From an uncultured Pelagibacteraceae bacterium (GTDB lineage: Bacteria > Pseudomonadota > Alphaproteobacteria > Pelagibacterales > Pelagibacteraceae), in contig CACBMB010000004.1 in NCBI GenBank assembly GCA_902540275.1, positions 1 through 64,000 on the forward strand: a stretch of DNA of 64,000 nt, given 5' to 3'. The notes beneath the pieces were generated by a model. It saw only the letters and a program-made list of their open reading frames with translations, was not told where the DNA came from and made no database searches. Positions within the stretch are counted from its first letter, which is position 1. Each line of letters starts with the position of its first letter. Below are positions 16,826 to 25,849 of this stretch, one piece after another. The position numbers were made by a program, and so were the translations under genes.

Positions 16826-17656
16826 TTATTTTTCTCTTATTTTGTCAGCCTCAAAAACACCTAGAACGTGAAAATCCATACAATGTAATTCTAAAGATTC
16901 TAAAGATCTTTGGACTTTACTATCTTCTATATGACCGTCTAAATCACACAAAAAAAAGTATGAGTCGAAAGAATTTTTTTCAGGATAGCTTTGTAGTTTA
17001 GTTAAATTTACCCCATTTATAGCAAATCCTCCTAATGATTGATACAAAGCAGCTGGTTTACTTTTTAATTTAAATAAAAAAGATGTTATGTAATTTTTAT
17101 TACCAAACTCAGGTTGGGATATATCTTTTCCCATTATTAAAAATCTTGTAAGATTACCTTTCTCATTCTCTATATTTTTTTTAATAATTTCTAAACCATA
17201 GGTTTGTGCACTTAATGAAGATGCTATTGCAGATTTCTTTTTATCATTACTTTTTGAGACCATTTCAGCAGAACCTGCCGTGTCTGCTCTAACATGTTCA
17301 TTTAAATTATTTGATTTAATGTAGCGCGAACATTGAGATAATGCTTGTGAATGTGAATATACATCCTTTATGTCAGAAATTTTCGCACCAGGTAAAGCTA
17401 GAAGATTATGTTCAATTTTTTGAAAATATTCTGAATAAATATTTAGCCTATACTTAAATATTAAATATTCTATTCCTATGTTACCTGTAATTCTATTTGA
17501 TTCGGGAATTATAATCTTTGAATTTGAGTCTTTTAAAGCTTTTGAAAAACACTCATCAAAAGTTTTACATGGAATAACTTCGGCTTTTGCTTCAACTGAT
17601 AAAGCTGCTAGATGCGAATAAGCTCCAAACGTTCCTTGAAAATATATTTTACTCAT
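16826..17656 (-). CDS. pheA: Prephenate dehydratase
   Basis: 276 aa monofunctional enzyme that converts prephenate to phenylpyruvate for phenylalanine synthesis. The N-terminus YFQGTFGAYSHLAA and the catalytic NLTRFLIMG (TRF motif) are present. The C-terminal ACT domain (about residues 190-270) contains GVNLTKLQSYP where the classical allosteric motif is ESRP; alphaproteobacterial enzymes often have ESY, so the Phe site is altered here. Its start codon overlaps the kdsB stop by 1 nt, so the two are co-transcribed. Confidence 0.95.
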   Translation of the reverse strand: MSKIYFQGTFGAYSHLAALSVEAKAEVIPCKTFDECFSKALKDSNSKIIIPESNRITGNIGIEYLIFKYRLNIYSEYFQKIEHNLLALPGAKISDIKDVYSHSQALSQCSRYIKSNNLNEHVRADTAGSAEMVSKSNDKKKSAIASSLSAQTYGLEIIKKNIENEKGNLTRFLIMGKDISQPEFGNKNYITSFLFKLKSKPAALYQSLGGFAINGVNLTKLQSYPEKNSFDSYFFLCDLDGHIEDSKVQRSLESLELHCMDFHVLGVFEADKIREK

Positions 17657-18390
17657 CAGGATTTATATTCCATAATTTTTTTTATTGCTACAAAATCCTC
17701 TTCCGTATCTACTCCCACTGGAGAATATTTTGTATGTGCAACATTTATTTTAATTTTATTATCTAGAGCTCGCATTTGTTCTAATTTATTCTTAATTTCG
17801 TTGTTTGATTGTTTATAAGAGACAAATTTTTTTAGTGTTTCTAATTTATAACAATAAATACCTAAATGATGATAAATATTTTTTTTCTCACCATTTGTAT
17901 TTCTAATAAAATTTAATGCTTCTGGAAAATTTGACTTATCCAAAGGTTTTTTTGTAATTACTTTAACCACATTTTGATCTTGATATAGTTTTTTATTTGA
18001 TATATTCGAGGCTAAAGTTCCTAACTGTGAATTATTTTTCATCATCAAGTTATTCAAGTTTTTTATATCGTTAACATCCATTAAAGGTTCATCTCCTTGC
18101 AAATTCATGATTAAATCTATATTTGAACTACCAATTATTTGAAGAGCTTCGTATATTCTATCCGTTCCTGTTTTATGGTAGTTTTTAGTTAAAATTGCTT
18201 GACCTCCATTTTGTTTTACATCATCGATTATCTCTTGGTCTTCTGCGGCGACTACTACTTCACCAATACTTGCTTCCTCAGCCTTCTTAAAAACGTGAGA
18301 AATTATAGACAAACCATTAATTTTGAATAATGGTTTTCCTGGTAATCTTGTAGCAGATAATCTAGAGGGAATTATAACTAATGTTTTCAT
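17656..18390 (-). CDS. kdsB: 3-deoxy-manno-octulosonate cytidylyltransferase
   Basis: CMP-Kdo synthetase that activates Kdo for lipid A/LPS inner-core assembly. The ORF track begins at a TTG (18402), but the ATG at 18390 gives MKTLVIIPSRLSATRLPGKPL, the exact family N-terminus, so I use it (244 aa). Other blocks are AEDQEIIDDVKQNGG, LTKNYHKTGTDRIYEA and NLQGDEPLM. It is co-transcribed with pheA and divergent from the cytochrome c gene. Together with kdsD and lptB/C it shows an LPS outer membrane. Confidence 0.95.
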   Translation of the reverse strand: MKTLVIIPSRLSATRLPGKPLFKINGLSIISHVFKKAEEASIGEVVVAAEDQEIIDDVKQNGGQAILTKNYHKTGTDRIYEALQIIGSSNIDLIMNLQGDEPLMDVNDIKNLNNLMMKNNSQLGTLASNISNKKLYQDQNVVKVITKKPLDKSNFPEALNFIRNTNGEKKNIYHHLGIYCYKLETLKKFVSYKQSNNEIKNKLEQMRALDNKIKINVAHTKYSPVGVDTEEDFVAIKKIMEYKS

Positions 18391-18493
18391 TGATCTTTTC
18401 AATTAATATTACAACAGAGGCAAAATTGTACATCAAAATATATAAGCAATTTTTAATTTATAATGTTATACGTTCAAAACAAAATTTTATAAA

Positions 18494-19036
18494 ATGGATT
18501 CTTTTGAGTTAAATAAGATAATTGCTGCAGTATTATTGGTTGCTCTTCTAATAATTGGCATAGGAAAACTATCAAATATAATCTTTTATGTAGAAAAACC
18601 TAAAACACCAGGTTATGTCGTGGAAGTAGAGAATGTGGTTGCTTCAAATGTTGTTTCAACTGCTGAAGCCTCTGTGGAAAAAATAGATATAGGTACATTG
18701 ATGGCGATGGGTGACCTTGCTACAGGAGAAAAGGTTTTTAAAAAATGTGCTGCTTGTCATTCAATTGTTAAAGGTGGTAAAAATAACATTGGTCCTGCTC
18801 TTTATAATGTTGTTGGTAGAAAAGTTGGGGCTATCAATGATTATAAGTACTCTAATGCTCTTTCTGAATATGGCAAAGAGTGGACATTTGAAGAATTAAA
18901 TGGTTATTTAATCAAACCTGCTAAATGGATTAAAGGTACTAAAATGGCATTTGCTGGATTAAGAAAAGAAAAAGATAGAGCTTCTGTGATTAAATATTTG
19001 AATCAAAACTCAGATAATCCTTTACCCTTACCTTAA
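18494..19036 (+). CDS. cycM: Membrane-anchored class I cytochrome c (CycM/c552-like)
   Basis: 180 aa. The N-terminal uncleaved membrane anchor (IIAAVLLVALLIIGIGKLSNIIFYV) is followed by a linker and one haem c domain with the CAACH attachment motif near residue 92. The distal Met ligand is probably in GTKMAF. Blocks GEKVFKKCAACHS, GPALYNVVGRKVG and YLIKPAKWI are typical of the cytochrome c/CycM family that carries electrons from the bc1 complex to the aa3 oxidase. A TATAAT at 18459-18464 lies 30 nt upstream. The 3' end overlaps convergent argF by 9 nt. Confidence 0.93.
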   Translation: MDSFELNKIIAAVLLVALLIIGIGKLSNIIFYVEKPKTPGYVVEVENVVASNVVSTAEASVEKIDIGTLMAMGDLATGEKVFKKCAACHSIVKGGKNNIGPALYNVVGRKVGAINDYKYSNALSEYGKEWTFEELNGYLIKPAKWIKGTKMAFAGLRKEKDRASVIKYLNQNSDNPLPLP

Positions 19037-19957
19037 TTTTCCAAAGCAATAAAGCAGAATAGATTTTTGGACGTGAACTCTATTAAGAGCTTGTTGCCAA
19101 ACTTTTGATTGATTGCTCAAAAACACTTTTTCATCTACCTCACTCCCTCTAGGTAAACAGTGAAGAAAAATACAGTCACGCTTCGCAAAACTCATTAATT
19201 TTTTGTTAATTCTAAATCTTTTAAAATGATTTAATTTTTTTATTTTATTAACTTTGTCATTCATTGATATTACCTTATCTGAAAAAATGACATCAGCTCC
19301 TAATACTGTTTCTTTTGGATCATGATTAATAGAAATTTTATTTTTATTCTTTTTAATATAGCTTAATATTTCTTTACTAGGTTTATACTCCTTTGGACAA
19401 CCAATATTTAATTTAAAAGAGAATTTAATTGATGCTGCTATTAAAGAATTTAAAACATTATTTGAATCACCTATCCATGCGATATTTAATTTTGATATCA
19501 ACTTTTTTTTTATTTCTTCAATAGTAAATACATCTGATAAAATTTGTGTTGGATGTGAGCTTGGACTTAATCCATTAATAATCGGTATTGATAGATACTT
19601 CTTAAATTCTTTTAATTTTTTATCATTGTCTGTTCTAAGCATAAAAGCATTTCCAAAATTTGACAATATTTTAGCTGTATCCTCAATACTTTCACCTCCT
19701 TTTGATAAATGTAATTCATCTGGTCTAAGTGTTAAGGTGCTACCACCAAGTTGCTTAATCGCTAAATAAAAGCTTAATCTAGTTCTAAGACTAGATTTTT
19801 CGAACATTTGCACCAATAATTTTCCCTTTAATGGAGCTCCATTGTCAACTTCTAGAATGTTTAATTTTCCTCTTGAATTTTTTCTGCTCTTAGCGTCTTT
19901 TAAAATTTTTCTTAGATCATTTACCGGAATATCTTTTAAGTCTATAAAATGTTTCAT
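19028..19957 (-). CDS. argF: Ornithine carbamoyltransferase
   Basis: 309 aa. It converts ornithine and carbamoyl phosphate to citrulline. The carbamoyl-phosphate site SSLRTRLSF (canonical STRTR) is near residue 55, with SHPTQILSDVFTI at about residues 136-148 and the ornithine-binding HCLPRG near residue 268. It starts 1 nt after the argD stop, so argD-argF form a two-gene arginine operon. Confidence 0.95.
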   Translation of the reverse strand: MKHFIDLKDIPVNDLRKILKDAKSRKNSRGKLNILEVDNGAPLKGKLLVQMFEKSSLRTRLSFYLAIKQLGGSTLTLRPDELHLSKGGESIEDTAKILSNFGNAFMLRTDNDKKLKEFKKYLSIPIINGLSPSSHPTQILSDVFTIEEIKKKLISKLNIAWIGDSNNVLNSLIAASIKFSFKLNIGCPKEYKPSKEILSYIKKNKNKISINHDPKETVLGADVIFSDKVISMNDKVNKIKKLNHFKRFRINKKLMSFAKRDCIFLHCLPRGSEVDEKVFLSNQSKVWQQALNRVHVQKSILLYCFGKLR

Positions 19958-19958
19958 T

Positions 19959-21137
19959 TTATTTAAATTCTGAACAAACTTTATTAATTATTTTTAAGGC
20001 AAGATTTAGCTCATTCTTTTTAACATTAAGTGGAGGTAATATACGAACAACATTTTCTGATGCACGTATAGTTAACAGATTATTATCCATTAATTTTTTT
20101 ATAAACTCAACTTGATTCCTATGTAGTTGTATTCCTATTAATAAACCCCTTCCTCTTATCTCTTTTATAATATTTGGATATTTTCTTTTTAAATCATTTA
20201 ATTTTAAAAAAAAATATTTTGAGGATCTTTTAACATTATTTAGAAATTTTTTACTTGAAACTATATCCATTACAATATTTCCAACAGCCATTGCTAATGG
20301 GTTACCTCCAAAAGTTGATCCGTGCGTGCCAGGTATCATTCCAGAAGCAACTTTTTTGGTCATTAAAACAGCACCAATAGGAAATCCACCACCAATACCT
20401 TTTGCAATTGGTACTATGTCAGGTTTAATTTTGGACTGTTCAAAAGCAAAAAAATCACCAGATCTTGATATACCTGATTGAACCTCATCGACAATTAACA
20501 AAATATTCTTTTTATTACAAATTTTTCTTAAATACTTTAAACATTTGTCAGGTATGGTTTTAATACCGCCTTCACCCAAAATAGTTTCGACCATTATAGC
20601 TGCTGTATTTTTTGTAATTTTATTTCTAATATTTGGAAATCTTGGTTTTGAATTTCTAAATTGAATATGATCAAATCCAGGCACTTTCGGTCCAAATCCC
20701 TCAGTCATTTTTTTGGATCCACTTGCAAAAATTGCAGCTAATGTTCTACCATGAAATGAATTCTTAATGCATAAAATTCTATTTTTATTAGGTTTGCCAA
20801 TAGAAAAAAAATATCTTCTTGCAACTTTTATTGCTGCCTCCGTAGCTTCAGCTCCACTATTTTGAAACATAACATAATCAGCAAATGTTTTTTGACATAA
20901 TTTTTTGGCCAATTTTTCTCCCTCAGGAATTTGAAAAGCGTTTGAAACGTGCCAAAGTTTTTTTGATTGATTTTTAATTGCTTTAATTAATTCGGGGTGT
21001 GCATGACCCAACGAGTTTACTGCTATACCTTGAACAAAATCTAAATATTTTTTATTATCAGTAGAGTAAAGATAGCTCCCTCTTCCAAATTTAAAAGAAA
21101 TTTTTCTTCTATTATAATTTTTTGCTAAATAACTCAT
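19959..21137 (-). CDS. argD: Acetylornithine aminotransferase
   Basis: 392 aa class III PLP aminotransferase. It forms N-acetylornithine, and commonly also acts in the DAP pathway as the succinyl-DAP aminotransferase; the latter is relevant because dapD and dapE are in this window without dapC. Seen: GIAVNSLGHAHPE, MFQNSGAEATEAAIK, NSFHGRTLAAIFASG, LLIVDEVQSGISRSG and the PLP lysine in PIAKGIGGGFPIGA. First gene of the argD-argF operon, divergent from gcrA over 165 nt. Confidence 0.95.
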   Translation of the reverse strand: MSYLAKNYNRRKISFKFGRGSYLYSTDNKKYLDFVQGIAVNSLGHAHPELIKAIKNQSKKLWHVSNAFQIPEGEKLAKKLCQKTFADYVMFQNSGAEATEAAIKVARRYFFSIGKPNKNRILCIKNSFHGRTLAAIFASGSKKMTEGFGPKVPGFDHIQFRNSKPRFPNIRNKITKNTAAIMVETILGEGGIKTIPDKCLKYLRKICNKKNILLIVDEVQSGISRSGDFFAFEQSKIKPDIVPIAKGIGGGFPIGAVLMTKKVASGMIPGTHGSTFGGNPLAMAVGNIVMDIVSSKKFLNNVKRSSKYFFLKLNDLKRKYPNIIKEIRGRGLLIGIQLHRNQVEFIKKLMDNNLLTIRASENVVRILPPLNVKKNELNLALKIINKVCSEFK

Positions 21138-21302
21138 TTCATAAACTTTTTATAATTAAAATTTTTAGATACAAGTATGGATTGAATACTTTGCATAAAA
21201 AAATTATTTAATGTGCATAACTTGTAAAATTACTTATCAATTTTATTAAGATACCTTTATATAGTATATATAAATTTAACTAACACATTATATAGATAAT
21301 AT

Positions 21303-21797
21303 ATGAGTTGGACTGAAGAAAAAGTAAATAAACTTAAAGAATTATGGGGTAAAGGAAATACTGCAAGTCAAATTGCTGAAATTATAGGGGGTATCAGTCG
21401 AAACGCAGTAATTGGTAAAGCACATAGATTAAATTTATCAGCAAAAATAAAAACTAGAACTGCTACAAGCAACCAAAATTTTGAAAATTCGCAAGATGTT
21501 AAAAATGAGAAATTTAAGAGAGGTAGAAGAAGTAAGTTTAAATCTTTAATAATAGAAAAAGATTTTGAGCCAGAAAATCCAAAACAACTAGAAGAGCTAG
21601 ATGAAAATTCCTGCAAATGGCCAATAGGGCACCCTGATGAAAAAAATTTTTATTTTTGTGGCAGAACATCATTAAAAGATTTTTCTTATTGTAAGTTACA
21701 TTTATTATACGCTTATCAACCTAAGGGTAAGAAAGAGGATTTTTCTGAAAAAGATGAGATACCAGAAATTATTAAAAAGAAAATGCAATCTGCATAA
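21303..21797 (+). CDS. gcrA: GcrA-family cell cycle regulator
   Basis: 164 aa. GcrA binds RNA polymerase sigma70 and, in Caulobacter, activates genes at GANTC sites methylated by CcrM. The N-terminal helix-turn-helix is unmistakable: MSWTEEKVNKLKELWGKGNTASQIA followed by GGISRNAVIGKAHRLNL. A Lys/Arg-rich linker leads to the C-terminal CKWPIGHPDEKNFYFCG...YCKLHLLYAYQP module, with Cys/His residues conserved as in the family. It is expressed alone after a long AT-rich leader. Confidence 0.95.
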   Translation: MSWTEEKVNKLKELWGKGNTASQIAEIIGGISRNAVIGKAHRLNLSAKIKTRTATSNQNFENSQDVKNEKFKRGRRSKFKSLIIEKDFEPENPKQLEELDENSCKWPIGHPDEKNFYFCGRTSLKDFSYCKLHLLYAYQPKGKKEDFSEKDEIPEIIKKKMQSA

Positions 21798-21814
21798 TCA
21801 TAATTATATTTTTA

Positions 21815-22762
21815 TTAATTATATTTTTCAGTAGAATATTGACCTCCTTCTCTCCACATATAAGAATATTTCTCGACCTCCTGATCAAAAAATCTTTTAC
21901 TAGGAACACCTATATCAAAATTAGTCTTGTATTTTCCTGAGGAAATATTGTCATATTTCAATAATCTTAATTGATCTTGAGTTAATAATGGTGTCGGCAT
22001 TAATTCAAAAATTTTCGCTAAAAAATTAGCAAAAATCAAAGGTAAGGGTAGTAAAATTCTTTTTTTATCAATTGATTTTAATAATTTCTCTAGTATTTGT
22101 TTAAATGATAAAGATTCTGGACCTACACATTCTATAATATTTAAATCAATATTTTTAGAAATTACAAAATAAATCACTTCTACTAAATCTGAACAGTGGA
22201 TAGGCATAAATTTTGTTTTTCCATGATAGTAAATAGGAAAAAATGGTAGATTATTTAATAAAGTCATGAATAAGGTTGTAAAACTGTCTGATCTAGAAAA
22301 AACTACAGACGGTCTTAAAATTATAGCACGAGGAAAATTTTTTATAATTTCTAATTCTCCTTCTAATTTACTTTTAGCATATTCAGAGTCTATAGCCTTA
22401 TTGACACCTAAAGCTGACAAATGAACAAAATGCTCTAGTTTATATTCTTTACATAGTTTTGCTAATATTGATGGAAATATTGTATGTATGTTTCTAAAAG
22501 AATTAGCTCTTTTTTCAAATAGAATACCTATTAAATTAATACATATATCTGCATCACTAAAAAGTTCTCTTATTTTTTTTTCATCAAAAATATTTGCTTC
22601 AACTAAATTTATATATCCAGCATTCCCCATAATTTTCATTTTATGGCCTTTTTTGTGAATATTTCTTGTGACTACAGTAACCTTATAGTTGTTTTTAGTT
22701 AACAATCTTACAAGATGAGTACCAACCTGCCCTGTGCCTCCAAAAATTAATATTTTTTTCAT
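21815..22762 (-). CDS. NAD(P)-dependent epimerase/dehydratase, NDUFA9-like
   Basis: Atypical short-chain dehydrogenase resembling the complex I accessory subunit NDUFA9/39 kDa family. The track's TTG start at 22774 gives four extra residues; the ATG at 22762 gives MKKILIFGGTGQVGTHLVRLL, a textbook Rossmann start, so I use that (315 aa). The conserved YAKSKLEGE contains the SDR Tyr-x3-Lys pair. Later blocks RPSVVFSRSD, MPIHCSDLVEVI and VGPESLSFKQILE match the NDUFA9-like group. The C-terminus KRFFDQEVEKYSYMWREGGQY is typical of the alphaproteobacterial members. Substrate is unknown. Confidence 0.85.
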   Translation of the reverse strand: MKKILIFGGTGQVGTHLVRLLTKNNYKVTVVTRNIHKKGHKMKIMGNAGYINLVEANIFDEKKIRELFSDADICINLIGILFEKRANSFRNIHTIFPSILAKLCKEYKLEHFVHLSALGVNKAIDSEYAKSKLEGELEIIKNFPRAIILRPSVVFSRSDSFTTLFMTLLNNLPFFPIYYHGKTKFMPIHCSDLVEVIYFVISKNIDLNIIECVGPESLSFKQILEKLLKSIDKKRILLPLPLIFANFLAKIFELMPTPLLTQDQLRLLKYDNISSGKYKTNFDIGVPSKRFFDQEVEKYSYMWREGGQYSTEKYN

Positions 22763-22814
22763 AATAATTATCAAAAAATAGACATTATTGTTTAGTCTTT
22801 ATATATATAAATAT

Positions 22815-23432
22815 ATGAATAATATCAAAGTTTTTGAAAACGATTTGCCTGAAGATTTAGATTTATCAAATGAAAAGCTTATAGGATTAGACAATGAAGC
22901 TTTAGGGTTAGTTTTGGGAAGAGATCCATTAACGTTAGTTCAATTGGGCTTGGAGTCAAAAAACTTTTATTTAATAAAGCTAAATAGGGAAACTTATCAT
23001 GCACCAAATTTAGTAAAAATTTTATCAAATACTAACACTCAATTTATTATGCATTATGCTAGACAGGATTTACTGTGGTTAAAATATCATTTAAAAGTAC
23101 AACCAAAAAATATCTTTTGTACTAAAGTCGCATCTAAAATCGCAAGAACAGCAAGTTCTTTTCATGGATATAAAGATCTTGTCAAAGAATTATGTGGAAA
23201 AGATATTTCCAAAAGAGAGCAACAAAGTGATTGGGGTAATCCAAATCTTTCAGAAAAACAAATAAAGTACGCAGCTTCAGATACTGAATATCTTTTTGAT
23301 ATTAGAAAAAAATTAATAAACATGTTGGAAAGGGAAAAACGAATTGATTTGTTTAGAAAATCTATGCATGTAATTCCTGTTTTAGTAGATATGGAAATAG
23401 CTGGTTATAAACTTTCTACATTTGAACATTAA
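22815..23432 (+). CDS. rnd: Ribonuclease D-like 3'-5' exonuclease
   Basis: 205 aa single-domain DEDDy exonuclease, short compared with E. coli RNase D because the HRDC domains are absent, as is usual in Alphaproteobacteria. The track start is a TTG at 22788; the ATG at 22815 (MNNIKVFENDLP) fits the family better. Seen: IGLDNEALGLVLGRDPLTLVQLG (the usual first motif DTE reads DNE), IMHYARQDLLWL and YAASDTEYLFDIRKKL, with the final Tyr/Asp pair. It starts the long rightward operon and ends 2 nt before kdsD. Confidence 0.9.
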   Translation: MNNIKVFENDLPEDLDLSNEKLIGLDNEALGLVLGRDPLTLVQLGLESKNFYLIKLNRETYHAPNLVKILSNTNTQFIMHYARQDLLWLKYHLKVQPKNIFCTKVASKIARTASSFHGYKDLVKELCGKDISKREQQSDWGNPNLSEKQIKYAASDTEYLFDIRKKLINMLEREKRIDLFRKSMHVIPVLVDMEIAGYKLSTFEH

Positions 23433-23434
23433 TT

Positions 23435-24409
23435 ATGAAAAAAAAATATAATAATATTGGAAAAAAAGTAATCGAACTTCAAATAAAAGCTTTACAAAAA
23501 TTAAAAAATTCAATCGGCAGTTCTTTCGATCAGACAATAGAAGTTTTAAGCAAATGTCAGTCTAAAATTATATTGTGTGGTGTTGGAAAAAGTGGTTTAA
23601 TTGCTTCAAAAATCTCTGCTACTTTATCATCAGTTGGAACTCCTTCTTTTACAATTTCTGCGAGTGATAGTTCACATGGTGATTTGGGATCTATTTCCCG
23701 AAAAGATATTTTAATTTTGATTAGTTATTCTGGAAATACTGAAGAATTAAAAAATATAATTCAATATGCAAATAGAAATAGAATTAAACTTGTTGGTATT
23801 ATGTCAAAAAAAAATTCTTTATTGTATAAAAGTTCAAATATTAAATTATTAATACCTGAAGTAAAAGAGTCAGGTCACGGAATAGTTCCTACTTCAAGCA
23901 CTACTTCTCAATTGGCTATTGGAGATGCTATTGCAATATCTTTAATGAGCCAAAAAAAATTTAGTAAATTAGATTTTAAAAAATTTCATCCATCTGGAAG
24001 TTTAGGAAAAAAATTAAAAACAGTTGAAGACCTTATGATTGTAAAAAATAGAATTCCTTTTATTAATGAAAATTCAACTCTCAAAAAAACTATTAAGGTT
24101 ATTAATTCAAAGAAACTTGGTGTAGTTGTTGTAAGAAATAAAAAAAAAGAGACAACTGGTATCTTTACAGATGGAGACATTAAAAGAACAATACAAAAGA
24201 AAAAAAATATGGTGATTAATGATTTAATGATTAAATCAATAATGACTAAAAATCCTATATCAATAAATAAAAATGAACTTGCTGCAAAAGCGATTGAAGT
24301 CATGAATCGAAAAAAAATTACAAGTCTATGTGTCCATACTAATATAAATAAAAAAAAAACTATAGGAATAATACATGTACATGACTTAATTAGTGCTGGT
24401 ATTCTTTAA
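23435..24409 (+). CDS. kdsD: Arabinose-5-phosphate isomerase (KpsF/GutQ/KdsD)
   Basis: 324 aa. It interconverts ribulose-5-P and arabinose-5-P, the first step to Kdo. The SIS domain has CGVGKSGLIASKISATLSSVGTPSF, HGDLGSISRKDILILISYSGNTEE and the TSSTTSQLAIGDAIA block. HPSGSLGKKL leads into two CBS domains (about residues 200-324). It works upstream of KdsB, also encoded here. The next gene, lptC, starts 8 nt later. Confidence 0.95.
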   Translation: MKKKYNNIGKKVIELQIKALQKLKNSIGSSFDQTIEVLSKCQSKIILCGVGKSGLIASKISATLSSVGTPSFTISASDSSHGDLGSISRKDILILISYSGNTEELKNIIQYANRNRIKLVGIMSKKNSLLYKSSNIKLLIPEVKESGHGIVPTSSTTSQLAIGDAIAISLMSQKKFSKLDFKKFHPSGSLGKKLKTVEDLMIVKNRIPFINENSTLKKTIKVINSKKLGVVVVRNKKKETTGIFTDGDIKRTIQKKKNMVINDLMIKSIMTKNPISINKNELAAKAIEVMNRKKITSLCVHTNINKKKTIGIIHVHDLISAGIL

Positions 24410-24417
24410 TTATCTTG

Positions 24418-25059
24418 ATGAGAAGGAAATATTTTATTCAAATAATTTTATTGATAATATTAGTCATTTTATCTATTTCAATTTTTAATTATTACTATGA
24501 AAAAAATTCACCAGTAAAAAAAAATAAAATTAGTGATGAGAAAAATCTTTCAAATAACAAATCACTATCAAGCCAACAAAATCTTATTGAAGACATAAAA
24601 TATACAGCAAATAATACCGAAGGTGATGTTTATGAAATTTTAGCAGACTTTGGAGAGGCCAGTTTAGAGGATCCAGAATTAATGTTTCTAACAAATGTTA
24701 GAAGTAAAATTATTTTTAATAATTCAGAAAAAGAAAATATTTATTTGACCTCTAATTTTGCAAATTTTAATACAAAGACTTTTGAAACTACATTTATAAA
24801 AAATGTTAAAATTATAAGACTAAATGAGATTGTAACAGGTGATGAATTATACATGGTTTTAGAGGTTGATAAAGAAAATGCTCAAAATGATCAAAGTAAA
24901 GAACAAAATATATTAAGAATGTCACACAATGTTTTGTTTCAAAAGCCTGGATATGAGATGAAAGCTGATGTATTAGAGATTGATTTAATAACTAAAAATT
25001 TAAAAATATATATGCATAATTCAAACAATAAAGTGATGATTAATTCAGAATTAAAATAG
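24418..25059 (+). CDS. lptC: LPS export ABC transporter periplasmic protein LptC-like
   Basis: 213 aa using the ATG at 24418; the track's TTG adds one residue. One N-terminal membrane anchor (residues 5-25) is followed by a Ser/Asn/Lys-rich linker and a beta-rich periplasmic domain, with FLTNVRSKIIFNNSE, YLTSNFANFNTKTFETTFIKNVKII and a C-terminal MKADVLEIDLITKNLKIYM, the LptC/OstA-like jellyroll pattern. It lies between kdsD and lptB, the standard position of lptC-lptA, but no separate lptA is present. It could therefore be LptC, or a protein covering both roles (inference). Confidence 0.78.
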   Translation: MRRKYFIQIILLIILVILSISIFNYYYEKNSPVKKNKISDEKNLSNNKSLSSQQNLIEDIKYTANNTEGDVYEILADFGEASLEDPELMFLTNVRSKIIFNNSEKENIYLTSNFANFNTKTFETTFIKNVKIIRLNEIVTGDELYMVLEVDKENAQNDQSKEQNILRMSHNVLFQKPGYEMKADVLEIDLITKNLKIYMHNSNNKVMINSELK

Positions 25060-25061
25060 AT

Positions 25062-25841
25062 ATGTCAGTTATTAAAAAATTTAGAATTACAAAAATAAAG
25101 AATAGTAAACCTTTAGTTTCACTAAAAAAAATTTCCCTTTCGTTTAAAAAAAATCATTTAATTTTGGACAATATTTCTTTAGACATCTCTAAAGGTCAAA
25201 TAATAGGATTGTTAGGTCCCAACGGAGCTGGTAAATCCTCATTAATGAACTTAATAACTGGTATTCTTAAACCGAATTATGGAAATATTATTATAAATAA
25301 CGAAGATATAACTGAATATCCAATATATCAAAGAACAAAAAAATTTAAAATTTCTTTTGTTCCTCAAATTGGAGGATACTTTTCTGATTTAACGACTGAA
25401 AATAATTTAAATGCTATTGGTGAAATACAAATCAAAGATCAAAAATATAGAAAATCTAAAATAGAGGAATTAATTTCAAAATTTGAACTTGATGCTGTTA
25501 GGAAAGTTGAAGCAAAGTTTTTAAGTGGCGGGATGAAAAGGCGATTAGTTATAAGCATGTCCTTATTAGGTGACCCTGAAATATTATTGATGGATGAACC
25601 ATTGGCCGCTTTAGATCCACAAACAATTCAAATGTTACAATCTATTATCATACGATTACAATCTGAATATAATCTTACGATTTTGATAACTGATCATCAA
25701 GCAAGAGATCTTCTAGTTGTTTGTGACAAAGCTGTAATACTCTCAAATTCAAAAATTGTGGCTGAGGGAACTCCTAATCAACTTATGAAAAATGAAAATG
25801 CTGCAAAATATTACTTTGGAGAGAACTTTAAGTTTAATTAA
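25062..25841 (+). CDS. lptB: LPS export ABC transporter ATP-binding protein
   Basis: 259 aa ATPase of the LptB2FG complex that drives LPS transport to the outer membrane. Walker A GLLGPNGAGKSS, Q-loop FVPQIGGYFSDLT, signature FLSGGMKRRLVIS and Walker B PEILLMDEPLAALDP are all intact, with a switch His in ITDHQARDLL. The signature LSGGMKRR differs from the usual LSGGERRR. Two nt separate it from lptC, and aroA follows after 8 nt. Confidence 0.93.
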   Translation: MSVIKKFRITKIKNSKPLVSLKKISLSFKKNHLILDNISLDISKGQIIGLLGPNGAGKSSLMNLITGILKPNYGNIIINNEDITEYPIYQRTKKFKISFVPQIGGYFSDLTTENNLNAIGEIQIKDQKYRKSKIEELISKFELDAVRKVEAKFLSGGMKRRLVISMSLLGDPEILLMDEPLAALDPQTIQMLQSIIIRLQSEYNLTILITDHQARDLLVVCDKAVILSNSKIVAEGTPNQLMKNENAAKYYFGENFKFN

Positions 25842-25849
25842 TCTATTAA

